Assembly (NCBI RefSeq): GCF_001870515.1
Contig: NZ_MDGT01000003.1
Coordinates: 124,001-188,000 of the forward strand
Source of the DNA: Idiomarina sp. MD25a
GTDB taxonomy: Bacteria; Pseudomonadota; Gammaproteobacteria; Enterobacterales; Alteromonadaceae
Direction of reading: 5' to 3'
DNA: 64,000 bases
In this document: positions 26,914 to 36,770 of the stretch, in pieces
Layout: every line of letters begins with the position of its first letter
Numbering within the stretch: position 1 is the stretch's first letter
Translations under genes and position numbers: made by a program
Notes under the pieces: model-generated
Seen by the model: the letters and a program-made list of their open reading frames with translations, nothing else
Told to the model about the DNA's origin: nothing
Database searches by the model: none

Positions 26914-27393
26914 TCACAAAAACCGAATTGATAGTGGATAATTTTTGGTAACACCTTCTTTAGCGTTCATCGCCCCGAGAATAACAAAAATGATCGAGAG
27001 TATGCCGAGAATAAATAACGGTATAAACGATAGGCCAAAGGTAATAAAACCGAGGAAAAATAGCACGATTGAGTATATTAAAGCGCTTAAAAGCCAATTA
27101 AAAATGATTCGGCCATGGGCATCAATGTATGAGTCCTCGCGCTTGAGGATCCACATTACAATGGGCACTAAAAAGCCAATGATGGGTAATACAAAGCTAC
27201 AAAACTGTGCAAGATGCATGAAGAACGCATAGGTTTTTTCATCTTCAGTGAGCTTACGCAACCCGTCAAACTCCGACTTAGACCCAAGCTCACTTTCGTT
27301 ATTAAGTTTCTCGCGTTGTCGGTTGTACTCATCCTCCGAGATAGTCCCCTCTTCTTTTAACTGATTGAGTACCCGTAATTTTTCGTAATCCAT
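26914..27393 (-). CDS. DUF4870 membrane protein with N-terminal SHOCT motif
   Basis: A 159-residue protein. Residues 3-32 (YEKLRVLNQLKEEGTISEDEYNRQ) form a SHOCT-type short helical module, often found at the ends of membrane or oligomerising proteins. From residue 52 there is a DUF4870/Tic20-like domain (FFMHLAQFCSFVLPIIGFLVPIVMWIL, then AHGRIIFNWLLSALIYSIVL) with three or four membrane helices. The function is not known. It is divergent from the M14 peptidase gene. Confidence 0.8.
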   Translation of the reverse strand: MDYEKLRVLNQLKEEGTISEDEYNRQREKLNNESELGSKSEFDGLRKLTEDEKTYAFFMHLAQFCSFVLPIIGFLVPIVMWILKREDSYIDAHGRIIFNWLLSALIYSIVLFFLGFITFGLSFIPLFILGILSIIFVILGAMNAKEGVTKNYPLSIRFL

Positions 27394-27483
27394 GTTTTGC
27401 CCTCATGGGTTAAAAAGGACGTTAAATATCTATCCAATACTAAAAAAAGTCGGTAAGCTAATTGCTTAAAAAAGGTACGGAAA

Positions 27484-30171
27484 ATGCTGAAACTGACTCG
27501 TTTATCTCGCCCTAAGCGCCAATCGATGTGTGGCATTATATTAGCTATGCTATTCGCTGGCCCAACGTTTGTTAACGCAAAAGCAACAATCAATCAGTAT
27601 GACTATCAAGATTCTGTTTCAACTGTCAAGGATATTTTAGGTTATGAAATTGGCACTAAAATTTCTTCTCCCGATGCCATATATCAGTATTTTCGTGCGC
27701 TGAGTGATAGCCATAGTGACCGTGTTCGGTTAATCGAATATGGGCGCTCATGGGAGGGACGTCCTCTCTATTTTGTTGCCGTATCCGCCCCCCAACATAT
27801 TGCTGAGCTTGATAATTACGCTGCACGTATGAGCGCACTCGGTGACCCGCGTAAAACCTCTTCACGTGAGGCAGAGCAGTTGGCGAAGGGCATACCGAGT
27901 AGTGTTTGGTTATCTTATGGCGTACATGGAAACGAGATTTCATCTCCTGAAGCAGCCATGATGACGCTGTATCATCTGTTAGCAGATACATCAGCTGACA
28001 CAAAAAACTGGTTAGAAAATACTGTCGTGTTTATCGATCCGTTACAAAATCCCGATGGTCGGGCACGGTTTGTTAGTCGTTATTACGCAACTGTTGGCTT
28101 AATTCATGATGCCGACCGACGAAGTGCCGAACACAATGAACCTTGGCCACAAGGACGCTCCAACCACTACCTTTTTGATCTTAACCGTGACTGGATTGCG
28201 CTTACGCAGCCAGAAATTAAAGGTCACGTGGCGGCATTAAAAGATTATCCACCGTTGCTGTTTGTTGATTTACACGAAATGGGTGGAGACTCGAGTTACT
28301 ACTTTACACCTGAAGCGCGCCCCTATAACCCCTACATCACTGAGTCACAACGCGAAATATTACATTGGGTGGGGCGCAATAACGCAGAGTGGTTCGATGA
28401 TGCCGGTTATGACTACTACACTCGCGAGATATTTGATGCCTTTTACCCAGGCTATGGTGCAAGCTGGCCGCTTTATTCCGGTTCGGTGGCGATGACGTAC
28501 GAAATGGCCTCGGCACGAGGTCATCGTTTTGCGCGCGAGGATGGTACGATACTGACCTATCTTGATGGTGTTGAACGTCACTTTACCAGTAGTTTGGCGA
28601 CTATTGAGACAGCCAGCGTTCGTCGCGAGGCATTATTAAATCGATATCGCGATTATCGTATCAGCGCTGTCGAACAAGGTCGGGCGAGTGACCGTAGGAC
28701 CGTGGCTATTGCTGATCCAAAGAACCCGGCGGGGCAACAGCGGCTTGCAGCTTTACTGCAGGAACACGGTATTGAGGTGATGCGCAGTGAAAAGGCGCTA
28801 GAGGTGTGTGACGTAAACTACCCTAAAGGTAGTTACTTTGTTGACATGGCACAGCCGAACTATCGTTTGATTCGGGTGTTGCTAGACGAACAAATCGATA
28901 TGGCTGATGATTTTGTTGAACAACAGAAGCAGCGCAAAGCTAATTTATTAGATGATCAGATTTATGACGTAACGGGCTGGTCGCTCCCGCTTATGTTTAA
29001 TGTCGATGTTGCTTACTGTGATGAAGCGGTGCAATCACCCGTGGTACAGGAAGCTATTGCGCCAATAGCACCTGGGCGACTAACTAATGCAGACGCTCAG
29101 ATCGGTTATATTGTGAAAGCGGGTGATATGAACTCAAGCCGGTTTATTGCTGCCGCGCTGCGCGCGGGCTTAGCGATTAAACAAAGTGAACTGGCTTTTA
29201 CCCATGAGAAGGCAGGTGAATTTCCAGCCGGCACTGTCATCTTAACGCGAGCTGAGAACTCCACGAACGATCTAGTTACCACCCTGCAACGTTTAGCTGT
29301 TGAAACAGGCGCTCATATCATCGGGGTTGATACGAGCTGGGTGGTTAAGGGACCTAATTTTGGTTCGGAAAATGTTCAGTCGTTAACCGCGCCAAAGATT
29401 GCAATGGCATGGGATGAGCCAGTTTCATCATTAAGTGCTGGTCACACGCGTTTTGTAATTGAACGGCAAATCGGTTATCCGGTCATAGCAATACGTACGA
29501 CGCAGTTAGTAAGTACCAACCTAGCAGGCATTGATGTGTTGATCCTGCCAGAAGCTCAGGCGAGCTATGCGAACTATTTTTCGCCAACAGGTCTCACGAA
29601 TTTGCAAAACTGGGTCGAAAACGGTGGCGTTCTCATCACTTTGGGTAACGCAACAGGGTGGGCTGTAGAGGCTGACTTACTGTCGACACATATGGAATAT
29701 GCCGTGGATTCGGCTGAGGCAGACAACGCTGATGAAAAAGCGCTTAGACCTGCCAAGATAATCGAGTCTGCCGCGGTGTTTAAGGAGCATATCAAAGCAT
29801 CCGAAAAGATGCCTGACTACGTGCCGGGCGCCTTGGTTAATGTTGAAGTCGATCAGAATCATTGGCTAACTGCAGGAATACAGAGTGAACTAGTTGCTAC
29901 ATTTACGGGTAATCAAGTGTTCGCTCCCCTGAGTATTGACGATGGCCGTAATTTAGCTTGGTTCGCTGAAGGTGAGAGAGTATTAGCAAGTGGCCTGTTG
30001 TGGCCAGATATAAAGCAACAACTTCCGTTTAAGCCGCAATTAATGGTCGAGCCTATGGGTAAAGGGATGCTGATAGCTTATGCGCAATCGCCTACTTATC
30101 GCGCTTATATGGATGGCTGGGTTCCGTTGCTGACAAACAGTCTGTTTTTGGCACCTGCTAAAACGAAATAA
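27484..30171 (+). CDS. Secreted M14 family zinc carboxypeptidase
   Basis: An 895-residue metallopeptidase with a signal peptide (MLCKLT-like basic start, then CGIILAMLFAGPTFVNA). The M14 domain spans roughly residues 55-370: zinc ligands in SYGVHGNEISSPEAA (His and Glu) and FVDLHEMGGDSSYYF (His), with MTYEMASARGHRF near the expected catalytic glutamate. The C-terminal half, about 500 residues, contains a glutamine-amidotransferase-like fold region (VLILPEAQASYANYF) and is typical of large M14 proteins in marine bacteria. It likely trims peptides outside the inner membrane. It starts a six-gene same-strand run. Confidence 0.88.
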   Translation: MLKLTRLSRPKRQSMCGIILAMLFAGPTFVNAKATINQYDYQDSVSTVKDILGYEIGTKISSPDAIYQYFRALSDSHSDRVRLIEYGRSWEGRPLYFVAVSAPQHIAELDNYAARMSALGDPRKTSSREAEQLAKGIPSSVWLSYGVHGNEISSPEAAMMTLYHLLADTSADTKNWLENTVVFIDPLQNPDGRARFVSRYYATVGLIHDADRRSAEHNEPWPQGRSNHYLFDLNRDWIALTQPEIKGHVAALKDYPPLLFVDLHEMGGDSSYYFTPEARPYNPYITESQREILHWVGRNNAEWFDDAGYDYYTREIFDAFYPGYGASWPLYSGSVAMTYEMASARGHRFAREDGTILTYLDGVERHFTSSLATIETASVRREALLNRYRDYRISAVEQGRASDRRTVAIADPKNPAGQQRLAALLQEHGIEVMRSEKALEVCDVNYPKGSYFVDMAQPNYRLIRVLLDEQIDMADDFVEQQKQRKANLLDDQIYDVTGWSLPLMFNVDVAYCDEAVQSPVVQEAIAPIAPGRLTNADAQIGYIVKAGDMNSSRFIAAALRAGLAIKQSELAFTHEKAGEFPAGTVILTRAENSTNDLVTTLQRLAVETGAHIIGVDTSWVVKGPNFGSENVQSLTAPKIAMAWDEPVSSLSAGHTRFVIERQIGYPVIAIRTTQLVSTNLAGIDVLILPEAQASYANYFSPTGLTNLQNWVENGGVLITLGNATGWAVEADLLSTHMEYAVDSAEADNADEKALRPAKIIESAAVFKEHIKASEKMPDYVPGALVNVEVDQNHWLTAGIQSELVATFTGNQVFAPLSIDDGRNLAWFAEGERVLASGLLWPDIKQQLPFKPQLMVEPMGKGMLIAYAQSPTYRAYMDGWVPLLTNSLFLAPAKTK

Positions 30172-30188
30172 CGAGGTCATGGTTTAAC

Positions 30189-31220
30189 ATGGATTTGAGA
30201 AAGGTCAGCGATACGCCAAACGATTCGGCGGACGACGTTGTTAGCCAGTTTACCGGAAAAGTAGCCCATCGAATTTATTGGGGTGCCGTACTGGTAACGT
30301 TGCCGCTGACCATCATCCAAGCACTTGAGGGTAAGTGGTTAATGCTCGCCTGGCTGTGTGCATTCTTGTGCTACACATCTATAACAGCGTTGCGCGTTAA
30401 ACGATTGAGTAAGCGGCGCGGGCGTCACATTATCTTTATCACGTTGTTGTGTGCAGCGGTGATGTACTCGACATTGGTTAACGGAATTCATGGCTTGTTG
30501 TGGGCCTACCCGGTCATGGCGTCGATCGCATTCTTGCTCTCGTGGCGACTGGCGATCGTCGTTGCTGTCACATTCGTAATCTTATTAACCAGCGTGAGTC
30601 TATACACGATTGAACCTGATGTAGCTTGGCGCTCATTAGTGTCGCTGTTAGTGCTAATGATCCTCACGTTAACACTCGTAAGGTTACTGACGCGTATGCA
30701 GCGACACTTCACAGAACTGGCTGTCACCGACACATTAACGGGCGTTTATAATCGAAAGCAACTGCAGACCGATATCGAGCAGCTAGTTGCTCTAAAAGCG
30801 CGTCATGGGCGTGCCATCTCCGCAGCCCTATGTGATATTGACTACTTTAAAGATGTGAATGATAAGTATGGTCACTTTGATGGCGATCGACTACTCATCC
30901 AAGCGGCGCAACTTATTAAGTCTAACTTTAGGGCTTCTGATAAAGTGTTCCGAGTCGGTGGCGAGGAGTTTGTTATTTTAATGCCTGACACGAGCCTTGA
31001 GGGCGCTACTCAGGCAGCAGAAAAGTTGCGCGAAAATTTCGCAAAGACTGACTTTGAACTCAAGCAAGATCCGGTCAATATGACGATTTCTATTGGCGTG
31101 AGTGAGCTAGGAAAAGATGAAAATTGGCTCGACTGGTTAGAGCGCGCGGATAAGTTGCTTTACCACGCAAAAGACATGGGACGAAACCAAGTCCGCAATA
31201 CAGTGCAGGAGATAGCGTAA
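30189..31220 (+). CDS. Membrane-bound diguanylate cyclase
   Basis: A 343-residue protein. The first 165 residues contain about six hydrophobic helices without a recognised sensor domain. The GGDEF domain (about 175-340) keeps the active site GGEEF at 257-261 and the inhibitory site RASD at 248-251, so it should make c-di-GMP. Its TAA shares a base with the ATG of ktrA (TAATG at 31218-31222), so translation is coupled to the potassium-uptake regulator. It begins 17 bp after the M14 peptidase. Confidence 0.92.
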   Translation: MDLRKVSDTPNDSADDVVSQFTGKVAHRIYWGAVLVTLPLTIIQALEGKWLMLAWLCAFLCYTSITALRVKRLSKRRGRHIIFITLLCAAVMYSTLVNGIHGLLWAYPVMASIAFLLSWRLAIVVAVTFVILLTSVSLYTIEPDVAWRSLVSLLVLMILTLTLVRLLTRMQRHFTELAVTDTLTGVYNRKQLQTDIEQLVALKARHGRAISAALCDIDYFKDVNDKYGHFDGDRLLIQAAQLIKSNFRASDKVFRVGGEEFVILMPDTSLEGATQAAEKLRENFAKTDFELKQDPVNMTISIGVSELGKDENWLDWLERADKLLYHAKDMGRNQVRNTVQEIA

Positions 31221-31873
31221 TGGCACAGTTTGGTGTAGTCGGCTTAGGTCGATTTGGTGCGAGAACTTCGCTCGAGTTACTGAATCTAGGGCATGAGGTT
31301 ATTGGTGTTGATTCCGACGAGAAGCGCGTCGATGCGCTTGCTGATCAGCTTACCCATGCAGCCATTGCGGATGTGACAGATGAGCAGGCGTTACGAGAAC
31401 TCAACTTAGAAAGTTGTGACACTGTGCTGGTTGCGATCGGCGAAGACTTACAGGCTAGTCTTTTGACGGTTTTACACCTAAAAAGTATTGGTGTTGAGAC
31501 GATTTGGGCAAAAGCAACGTCTAAAGAGCATCACCAAATACTGTCAAAATTAGGTGTTTCGCGGATTGTCCACCCAGAGGAAGAAATGGGGATTCGTGTC
31601 GCGCAGTCGTTGAATTATCCGATGGTCAATGAATATATGTCGCTAGGGCATAATTGGTTCTGCGTTGAAATCGCTGTCAGTGAAAACTTAGAAGGTAAAA
31701 CAATTAATGATATTTTGCCTGATGATGTCGAAAACTTTCACGTTCTGTTGTTAAAGCGTCGCGACGAAGTCGTCGCCAGCCCAGACTTTTCTAGCGAATT
31801 GCAGGGCAACGAGACCATGGTTATTGCGGGTAGTTTAAAAGCGCTAAAATCCATGGCGCCTAAGTTGAAATAA
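31220..31873 (+). CDS. ktrA: Potassium uptake regulatory subunit KtrA (TrkA family)
   Basis: A 217-residue protein with one RCK unit: the nucleotide-binding loop VGLGRFGARTS at the N-terminus, Asp at the end of the second strand (VIGVDSDE), and a TrkA_C domain from about residue 135. KtrA forms an octameric ring beneath the membrane subunit KtrB and opens it in response to ATP or NAD(H). A single RCK unit distinguishes it from the duplicated TrkA of E. coli. ktrB follows after 1 bp. Confidence 0.93.
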   Translation: MAQFGVVGLGRFGARTSLELLNLGHEVIGVDSDEKRVDALADQLTHAAIADVTDEQALRELNLESCDTVLVAIGEDLQASLLTVLHLKSIGVETIWAKATSKEHHQILSKLGVSRIVHPEEEMGIRVAQSLNYPMVNEYMSLGHNWFCVEIAVSENLEGKTINDILPDDVENFHVLLLKRRDEVVASPDFSSELQGNETMVIAGSLKALKSMAPKLK

Positions 31874-31874
31874 T

Positions 31875-33245
31875 ATGAAACTGTGGAAGCCGTCTCTCGC
31901 ATTTTTATATAAAACCTCCGCACGCACGCAGAGCAAAGCGTTTAAAGCCAGCCCTCCAGTTGTTTTAGCGACTGGCTTTGCAGTGTTAATTATACTGGGT
32001 ACTTTTGCGTTGAAGTTACCGTTTGCCACGCTAGAGCCTATTACTTGGTTGCAGGCGGTCTTTACGGCAACTTCTGCGGTAACTGTGACCGGCCTAGTGG
32101 TAGCAGACACGGGTGGAGACTTTACGTTATTTGGTACAAGCGTGATAGCCGTGTTGATTCAACTAGGCGGTATTGGCTTTATGACGTTTGCGATTCTGGC
32201 AGTATCTTCATTGGGCGGTAAAATATCGATTCAACAACGGTTATTGGCTAAAGAAGCAATGAACCAAACTAGCCTAATGAATATCGTTAAAACGGCGAAG
32301 GCGGTATTGCTACTTGCCGTTATCTGCGAACTGGTCGCCGCATTGGCGCTGACTTTATTGTGGTGGCCCGAAATGCCGCTACTCACAGCGTTTGGTCATG
32401 GCATATTTTACGCCATATCCGCATTTAATAATGCGGGCTTTGGACTTTCGCCAGACAGTCTGATTCCTTATGCGAGCAATTTACCCGTTAACTTAATTAT
32501 CTCGTTTTTATTTATAGTGGGTGGCCTAGGTTTTTCCGTTATCACCAACATGTACGAAGGTCGACGTTGGCGTAATTTCTCGGTATATACCAAGAGTATT
32601 TTGATGACCACATTGGTGATCAATTTAGTGTCGATGTTTGTGATTTATGGGTTAGAACATAGCAACCCCAAAACATTAGGTGGGCTCGATGAGTTGGGTC
32701 AATGGACAGCGGCTTGGTTTCAAGCAGTCACGCCGCGTACTGCTGGCTTTAACAGCGTGGATATTGGCTCTTTGACCGATGCAAGTGCAGTATATATGTT
32801 GCTGCTTATGTTTATCGGGGGTGGGTCGATGAGTACCGCAGGCGGAATTAAGCTGGGTACTTTTATCATTTTAATGTTAGCAACTTATACCTTCATCCGT
32901 CGCCGTGAACACGTAACCCTGATGGAACGTTCTGTATCACAGGATGCGGTGATGAAAGCTCTCGCAGTCACCATGGTGACCATCGCAATGTTATTTATTG
33001 GCATATTTGTACTAATGATTCTCAACAATCTGCCGTTTATAGATATAGCGTTCGAAGTTTTATCGGCTTCAGCAACGGTGGGATTATCCAGAGGCATTAC
33101 GGAGGATCTGACACCCGTCAGTCAGTGCATCATCATGTTATTGATGTTTGCGGGTCGTGTCGGACCATTGACGCTGGTGTATTTCCTGACCACGCCTAAT
33201 AAGCGCAGAATTCGCTATCCACAGACCACCATACAGGTCGGTTAA
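31875..33245 (+). CDS. ktrB: Potassium/sodium transport membrane subunit KtrB (TrkH family)
   Basis: A 456-residue TrkH/KtrB-type channel with four M1-P-M2 repeats. Selectivity-loop glycines are visible in ATSAVTVTGLVVADT, AFNNAGFGLSPDSL, TPRTAGFNSVDIG and SASATVGLSRGI. The M2 segment around FIGGGSMSTAGGIKLGTF matches the gate loop of the third repeat. It imports K+ with Na+ coupling in marine relatives such as Vibrio. Directly linked to ktrA. Confidence 0.95.
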   Translation: MKLWKPSLAFLYKTSARTQSKAFKASPPVVLATGFAVLIILGTFALKLPFATLEPITWLQAVFTATSAVTVTGLVVADTGGDFTLFGTSVIAVLIQLGGIGFMTFAILAVSSLGGKISIQQRLLAKEAMNQTSLMNIVKTAKAVLLLAVICELVAALALTLLWWPEMPLLTAFGHGIFYAISAFNNAGFGLSPDSLIPYASNLPVNLIISFLFIVGGLGFSVITNMYEGRRWRNFSVYTKSILMTTLVINLVSMFVIYGLEHSNPKTLGGLDELGQWTAAWFQAVTPRTAGFNSVDIGSLTDASAVYMLLLMFIGGGSMSTAGGIKLGTFIILMLATYTFIRRREHVTLMERSVSQDAVMKALAVTMVTIAMLFIGIFVLMILNNLPFIDIAFEVLSASATVGLSRGITEDLTPVSQCIIMLLMFAGRVGPLTLVYFLTTPNKRRIRYPQTTIQVG

Positions 33246-33273
33246 CAAAGAGTGGGATTAAGAGATCGTAAAC

Positions 33274-35166
33274 ATGTTGAAATCATTGAAGTTTACTCAA
33301 AAAGTTATTATTGCTGCTTCGGCTATTTTGGTACTGGTTTTAGGTATTTTTACGGCGACTAACTTTTGGCAGATGTCTGACCAAATTCGTTCTGATTTGC
33401 GCACTCAAATTAATGCGATGTCAGGCTCGGTGTCTAATAATATCTCCCAATGGCTTAATGACCGCATGCGCATTGTACGCGCCACTGCCGAGTCGTATGA
33501 TCCTGCGGATGAGACCGAAATGGCTTTGCGTAAAGTCCAGCAAGCGAAACGGTCAGGCGATTTTAAGAATGTTTATTATGGCCTTATCGACGGTCAGTTT
33601 ATTCTAGATGATACGAGTATTGACTTACCTGACGATTACGATGCGCGCCAACGGCCATGGTATCAATTGGCTATCGAACAAAAGCAACCGACCTACACTC
33701 AGCCGTACATTGATGTCACCACCAATGAGTTAACGATTTCAGCGGTGGTCCCTATGACGGAAAATGGTCAGCTATTGGGTGTCGCCGGTGGCGACATGAT
33801 GCTTGATACCGTTTCGGCAATCGTCAACAACACTGATTTTATGGGATTAGGCTTTGCCTTTTTGGTGAATCAACAGGGCAAAATATTAAGCCACCCGGAA
33901 ACTGCCAACGTTGATAAAACGATTTCCCAGTATCTTGGCGATAACGCCCGAATTACCAGAGAGTTTGTCGACTATCCGATAAATGACCGCGAGTACATGC
34001 TCACTTTTCAACCTGTTGAGGGTATTGATGGTGTTAACTGGTACTTGGCCGTAGCTATCGATACCGAAAAGGCGTATGCTGATGTTTCTTCATTTGCGTG
34101 GTCTGCGGTAATTTACCTAATTATCGGTATTGGCGCAGTCATTTTATTGCTTAATGCATTGCTCTCTGTGTTGCTGAAGCCATTGCGTCAGCTTAATTAT
34201 GCAGTCACTGACCTAGCGCGAGGAGAGGGCGACCTAACGCAACGTATTTCTGTCAAAAGTGAGGATGAATTTGGCGTAGTCGCCTCGCGCATGAACGAGT
34301 TCATCGAAAAGATTCAGATAGCTATTCTTGATGTGCGTAAGGCATCTAAACAGCTTGAAGCCAATGTTACGCAAATGGTTTCAGCCAATAACGAATCCGT
34401 TGCACTCGGTGATGAACAGTCGGCACGCACCAATACGGTCGTTACTGCTATTAATGAGTTAGGCGCGAGCTCAAGTGATATATCGTCTAGTGCAGGAAGC
34501 GCCTCCGAAAAAGCCACCCGGGCGACAGAAATTTCGGTGTCTGCACGCGAGGCGCTTAAGTTCAATATGCAACAAATTACCGATTTGTCGAAGCGTATGA
34601 AGGACTCCGTCGATGCCATTCATAGCCTTGATGAGAATACTCAAAACATCGGTAAGATCGTTGAAGTGATTATGGGCATCACTGAGCAAACCAACTTACT
34701 CGCACTGAACGCAGCTATTGAAGCTGCTCGTGCCGGTGAAGCAGGACGAGGCTTTGCGGTGGTAGCAGATGAGGTTCGTAGCCTCGCGCAACGCACATCG
34801 CAGTCTGCTGGTGAAATCGAGACAATGATTTCTCAAGTGCGTGAGGGAACACGCACGGTGGTGGAAATTATTAATGACAGTCAGGAAACCAGCGAGGCGT
34901 GCGTGGCGAGTGCCGACGAATCAACGCGGCATATGACAGAAATTGATGAAGTGATTGCACAAATTGATGATATGAATCATTCTGTTGCATCTGCGACACA
35001 GCAGCAAAGCCAGGTGATTCGAACACTTGACCGCGATGTAACAGATATTAATGAAATGAACGAACGCAGTCAGCAAAACTTGAAGAAAACACACCAAGCC
35101 TGTCAGACCTTGCAAGGTGAGTTTGATCGTTTAGAGTCCTTGGTAAGTAAGTTTAAATTGTCGTAA
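33274..35166 (+). CDS. Methyl-accepting chemotaxis protein with dCache-type sensor
   Basis: A 630-residue chemoreceptor. Membrane helix at about 13-30, a periplasmic double-Cache domain (about 35-275; [36 protein letters not shown] is its ligand-binding core), second helix at about 280-305, HAMP ([25 protein letters not shown]), and signalling domain with [30 protein letters not shown]. The motif around Arg-Trp-Tyr (RPWYQ) and the following Asp occurs in amino-acid-sensing dCache domains, so amino acids are a reasonable guess for the ligand. It lies 28 bp after ktrB. Confidence 0.93.
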   Translation: MLKSLKFTQKVIIAASAILVLVLGIFTATNFWQMSDQIRSDLRTQINAMSGSVSNNISQWLNDRMRIVRATAESYDPADETEMALRKVQQAKRSGDFKNVYYGLIDGQFILDDTSIDLPDDYDARQRPWYQLAIEQKQPTYTQPYIDVTTNELTISAVVPMTENGQLLGVAGGDMMLDTVSAIVNNTDFMGLGFAFLVNQQGKILSHPETANVDKTISQYLGDNARITREFVDYPINDREYMLTFQPVEGIDGVNWYLAVAIDTEKAYADVSSFAWSAVIYLIIGIGAVILLLNALLSVLLKPLRQLNYAVTDLARGEGDLTQRISVKSEDEFGVVASRMNEFIEKIQIAILDVRKASKQLEANVTQMVSANNESVALGDEQSARTNTVVTAINELGASSSDISSSAGSASEKATRATEISVSAREALKFNMQQITDLSKRMKDSVDAIHSLDENTQNIGKIVEVIMGITEQTNLLALNAAIEAARAGEAGRGFAVVADEVRSLAQRTSQSAGEIETMISQVREGTRTVVEIINDSQETSEACVASADESTRHMTEIDEVIAQIDDMNHSVASATQQQSQVIRTLDRDVTDINEMNERSQQNLKKTHQACQTLQGEFDRLESLVSKFKLS

Positions 35167-35185
35167 CTAATTTAGGAGAAGGATT

Positions 35186-35623
35186 ATGAAACGCGCATGG
35201 TTAATTGGCGCCCTCGCCATGTTTGGTGGCTCAGTAGTTGCCACTGCACAAGCTCAAGAAATGGCTCAGAGCGAAGCTCCACAAGATGCACAGGCTTATA
35301 TCATTTCACCGCAAGATGGCGAAGTGGTTAATTCAACTTTCAAGGTTAAATTCGGCTTGTCAGGTATGGGCGTAGCGCCTGCGGGTGTTGACGTAAAAAA
35401 TACGGGGCACCATCACCTATTAGTGGATATGGATTCGCTTCCGCCAATGGATCAACCTATGGGTGGCGATATCATTCACTTTGGCGGCGGTCAGACCGAA
35501 ACAACGCTGACACTTGAGCCAGGCGAACACACCTTGCAAATCATTCTTGGCGATAAGAATCACGTACCACACAACCCCGCGGTTGTTTCTAAGAAAATCA
35601 CTATCACTGTCAAAGGTGACTAA
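35186..35623 (+). CDS. Periplasmic DUF4399 protein
   Basis: A 145-residue exported protein. Signal peptide MKRAWLIGALAMFGGSVVATAQA, then a DUF4399 beta-sandwich with IISPQDGEVVNSTFKVKFGLSGMGVAPAG and HHHLLVD, and HTLQIILGDKNHVPHNPAVVS. The histidines in GHHHLLVD and NHVPH suggest metal binding, but this is inference. AGGAGAAGG precedes the ATG. Last gene of the plus-strand run; its stop overlaps that of dinB by 4 bp. Confidence 0.88.
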   Translation: MKRAWLIGALAMFGGSVVATAQAQEMAQSEAPQDAQAYIISPQDGEVVNSTFKVKFGLSGMGVAPAGVDVKNTGHHHLLVDMDSLPPMDQPMGGDIIHFGGGQTETTLTLEPGEHTLQIILGDKNHVPHNPAVVSKKITITVKGD

Positions 35624-36690
35624 TCAAGCTCAAGCTCTAGTTGGGTTTGTTGGTTGGGATCAGGTAAGGTTACGCTGATCCCAACTAATCTTACATGCTT
35701 ACCCGCACCTCGCTGCCAAGCCTCTTCAGCTAGTTGATAAAACAAACTGGGTGAGACGAATCCATTCGCTTTAGATACTGTGGTTTGATTAAAATCAGAG
35801 AACTTAAGCTTTAAGGTTTGCGTTTTTATCGCTCGTTCACGCCAATGCTCGACTTGTAAGCGTTTTTTTAGCTGAGGTAGTAACTGCTGCTGAATATAGT
35901 CCTGTACCGTCGTTAGCTGTTGAATATCCGCTGGCAGCGTTTGTTCAACTCCAACGCTTTTACGGGTTCTATCGGTTGTAACCGGGCGCGGATCAATGCC
36001 TTGGCAACGTTGAAATAGTAGCCAGCCAGCCTTTTCTCCTAATATTTGTTGCAGTTGCGATGTGTTGGCCGTCTGAATGTGATGTCCATGAGTTAACCCA
36101 TAGCGTGCAAGTGTTTCCTGACTCTTAGGTCCAACACCTGGAATTCGCTTAAGCGGTAAAGTGGCTAAATAGTCAAACACCTGTTCTGGTGGCACCACTT
36201 TCTGGCCGTTGGGCTTATTATCATCGCTGGCAATTTTTGCGACCATCTTCTGATTGGATATACCAGCAGAGCCAGTGATTCCAAGTTGGCTAATTTCCTT
36301 TCTAATAGCTTCAACAGTCAAGCTAGCGCTACCTTTAAAGGCATCGTTGTCGGTTAAATCAAGATAAAATTCGTCGATAGACGCGGGTTCGACTAGCGGT
36401 GTATATCTCGCGAGAATCTCACGCACCTGATACGAAAGTGCCTTATATTCGGCGAAGTTTGGCTTAACAAAGATCAATTGAGGACATAGCTGTCGCGCTC
36501 GGTGTCCAGACATGGCGCTATGCACGCCGAAGCGACGGGCTAAATAATTAGCTGTCGCGACCACACCGCGATCGCCGCCACCGCCTACCGCAAAGGGTTT
36601 ATTCTTGAGGCTGGGATCGCGCAGTACTTCAACAGCAGCGAAGAAAGCGTCAAGATCCAATAACGCTATTTTACGAGTCACTTCGTTCAA
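35620..36690 (-). CDS. dinB: DNA polymerase IV
   Basis: A Y-family translesion polymerase of about 356 residues. Catalytic acidic residues are Asp12 (LLDLDAFFAAVE) and the Asp-Glu pair in ASIDEFYLDLT; the helix-hairpin-helix LKRIPGVGPKSQETL and the little-finger domain RKSVGVEQTLPADI follow. I propose a TTG start at 36690 with AAAGGA six bases upstream. The open frame continues to an ATG at 36810, but that would overlap the start of the divergent cytochrome gene and no family member has this extension. No good LexA box was seen. Confidence 0.93.
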   Translation of the reverse strand: MNEVTRKIALLDLDAFFAAVEVLRDPSLKNKPFAVGGGGDRGVVATANYLARRFGVHSAMSGHRARQLCPQLIFVKPNFAEYKALSYQVREILARYTPLVEPASIDEFYLDLTDNDAFKGSASLTVEAIRKEISQLGITGSAGISNQKMVAKIASDDNKPNGQKVVPPEQVFDYLATLPLKRIPGVGPKSQETLARYGLTHGHHIQTANTSQLQQILGEKAGWLLFQRCQGIDPRPVTTDRTRKSVGVEQTLPADIQQLTTVQDYIQQQLLPQLKKRLQVEHWRERAIKTQTLKLKFSDFNQTTVSKANGFVSPSLFYQLAEEAWQRGAGKHVRLVGISVTLPDPNQQTQLELELD

Positions 36691-36770
36691 GTGTTTATCC
36701 TTTGAGCTTTTGTGGGTATAATCTCCGAGTACTGGGTATAGTGTACCAGCCAGATTCTTAGGAGACACTC

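Noticed and set aside
36732-36749. LexA-box-like CTG...CAG palindrome in the dinB/cytochrome gap
   Set aside because: The half-sites are separated by 12 bp, not 10, and the arms do not match CTGT/ACAG. I therefore do not call SOS control of dinB from it.
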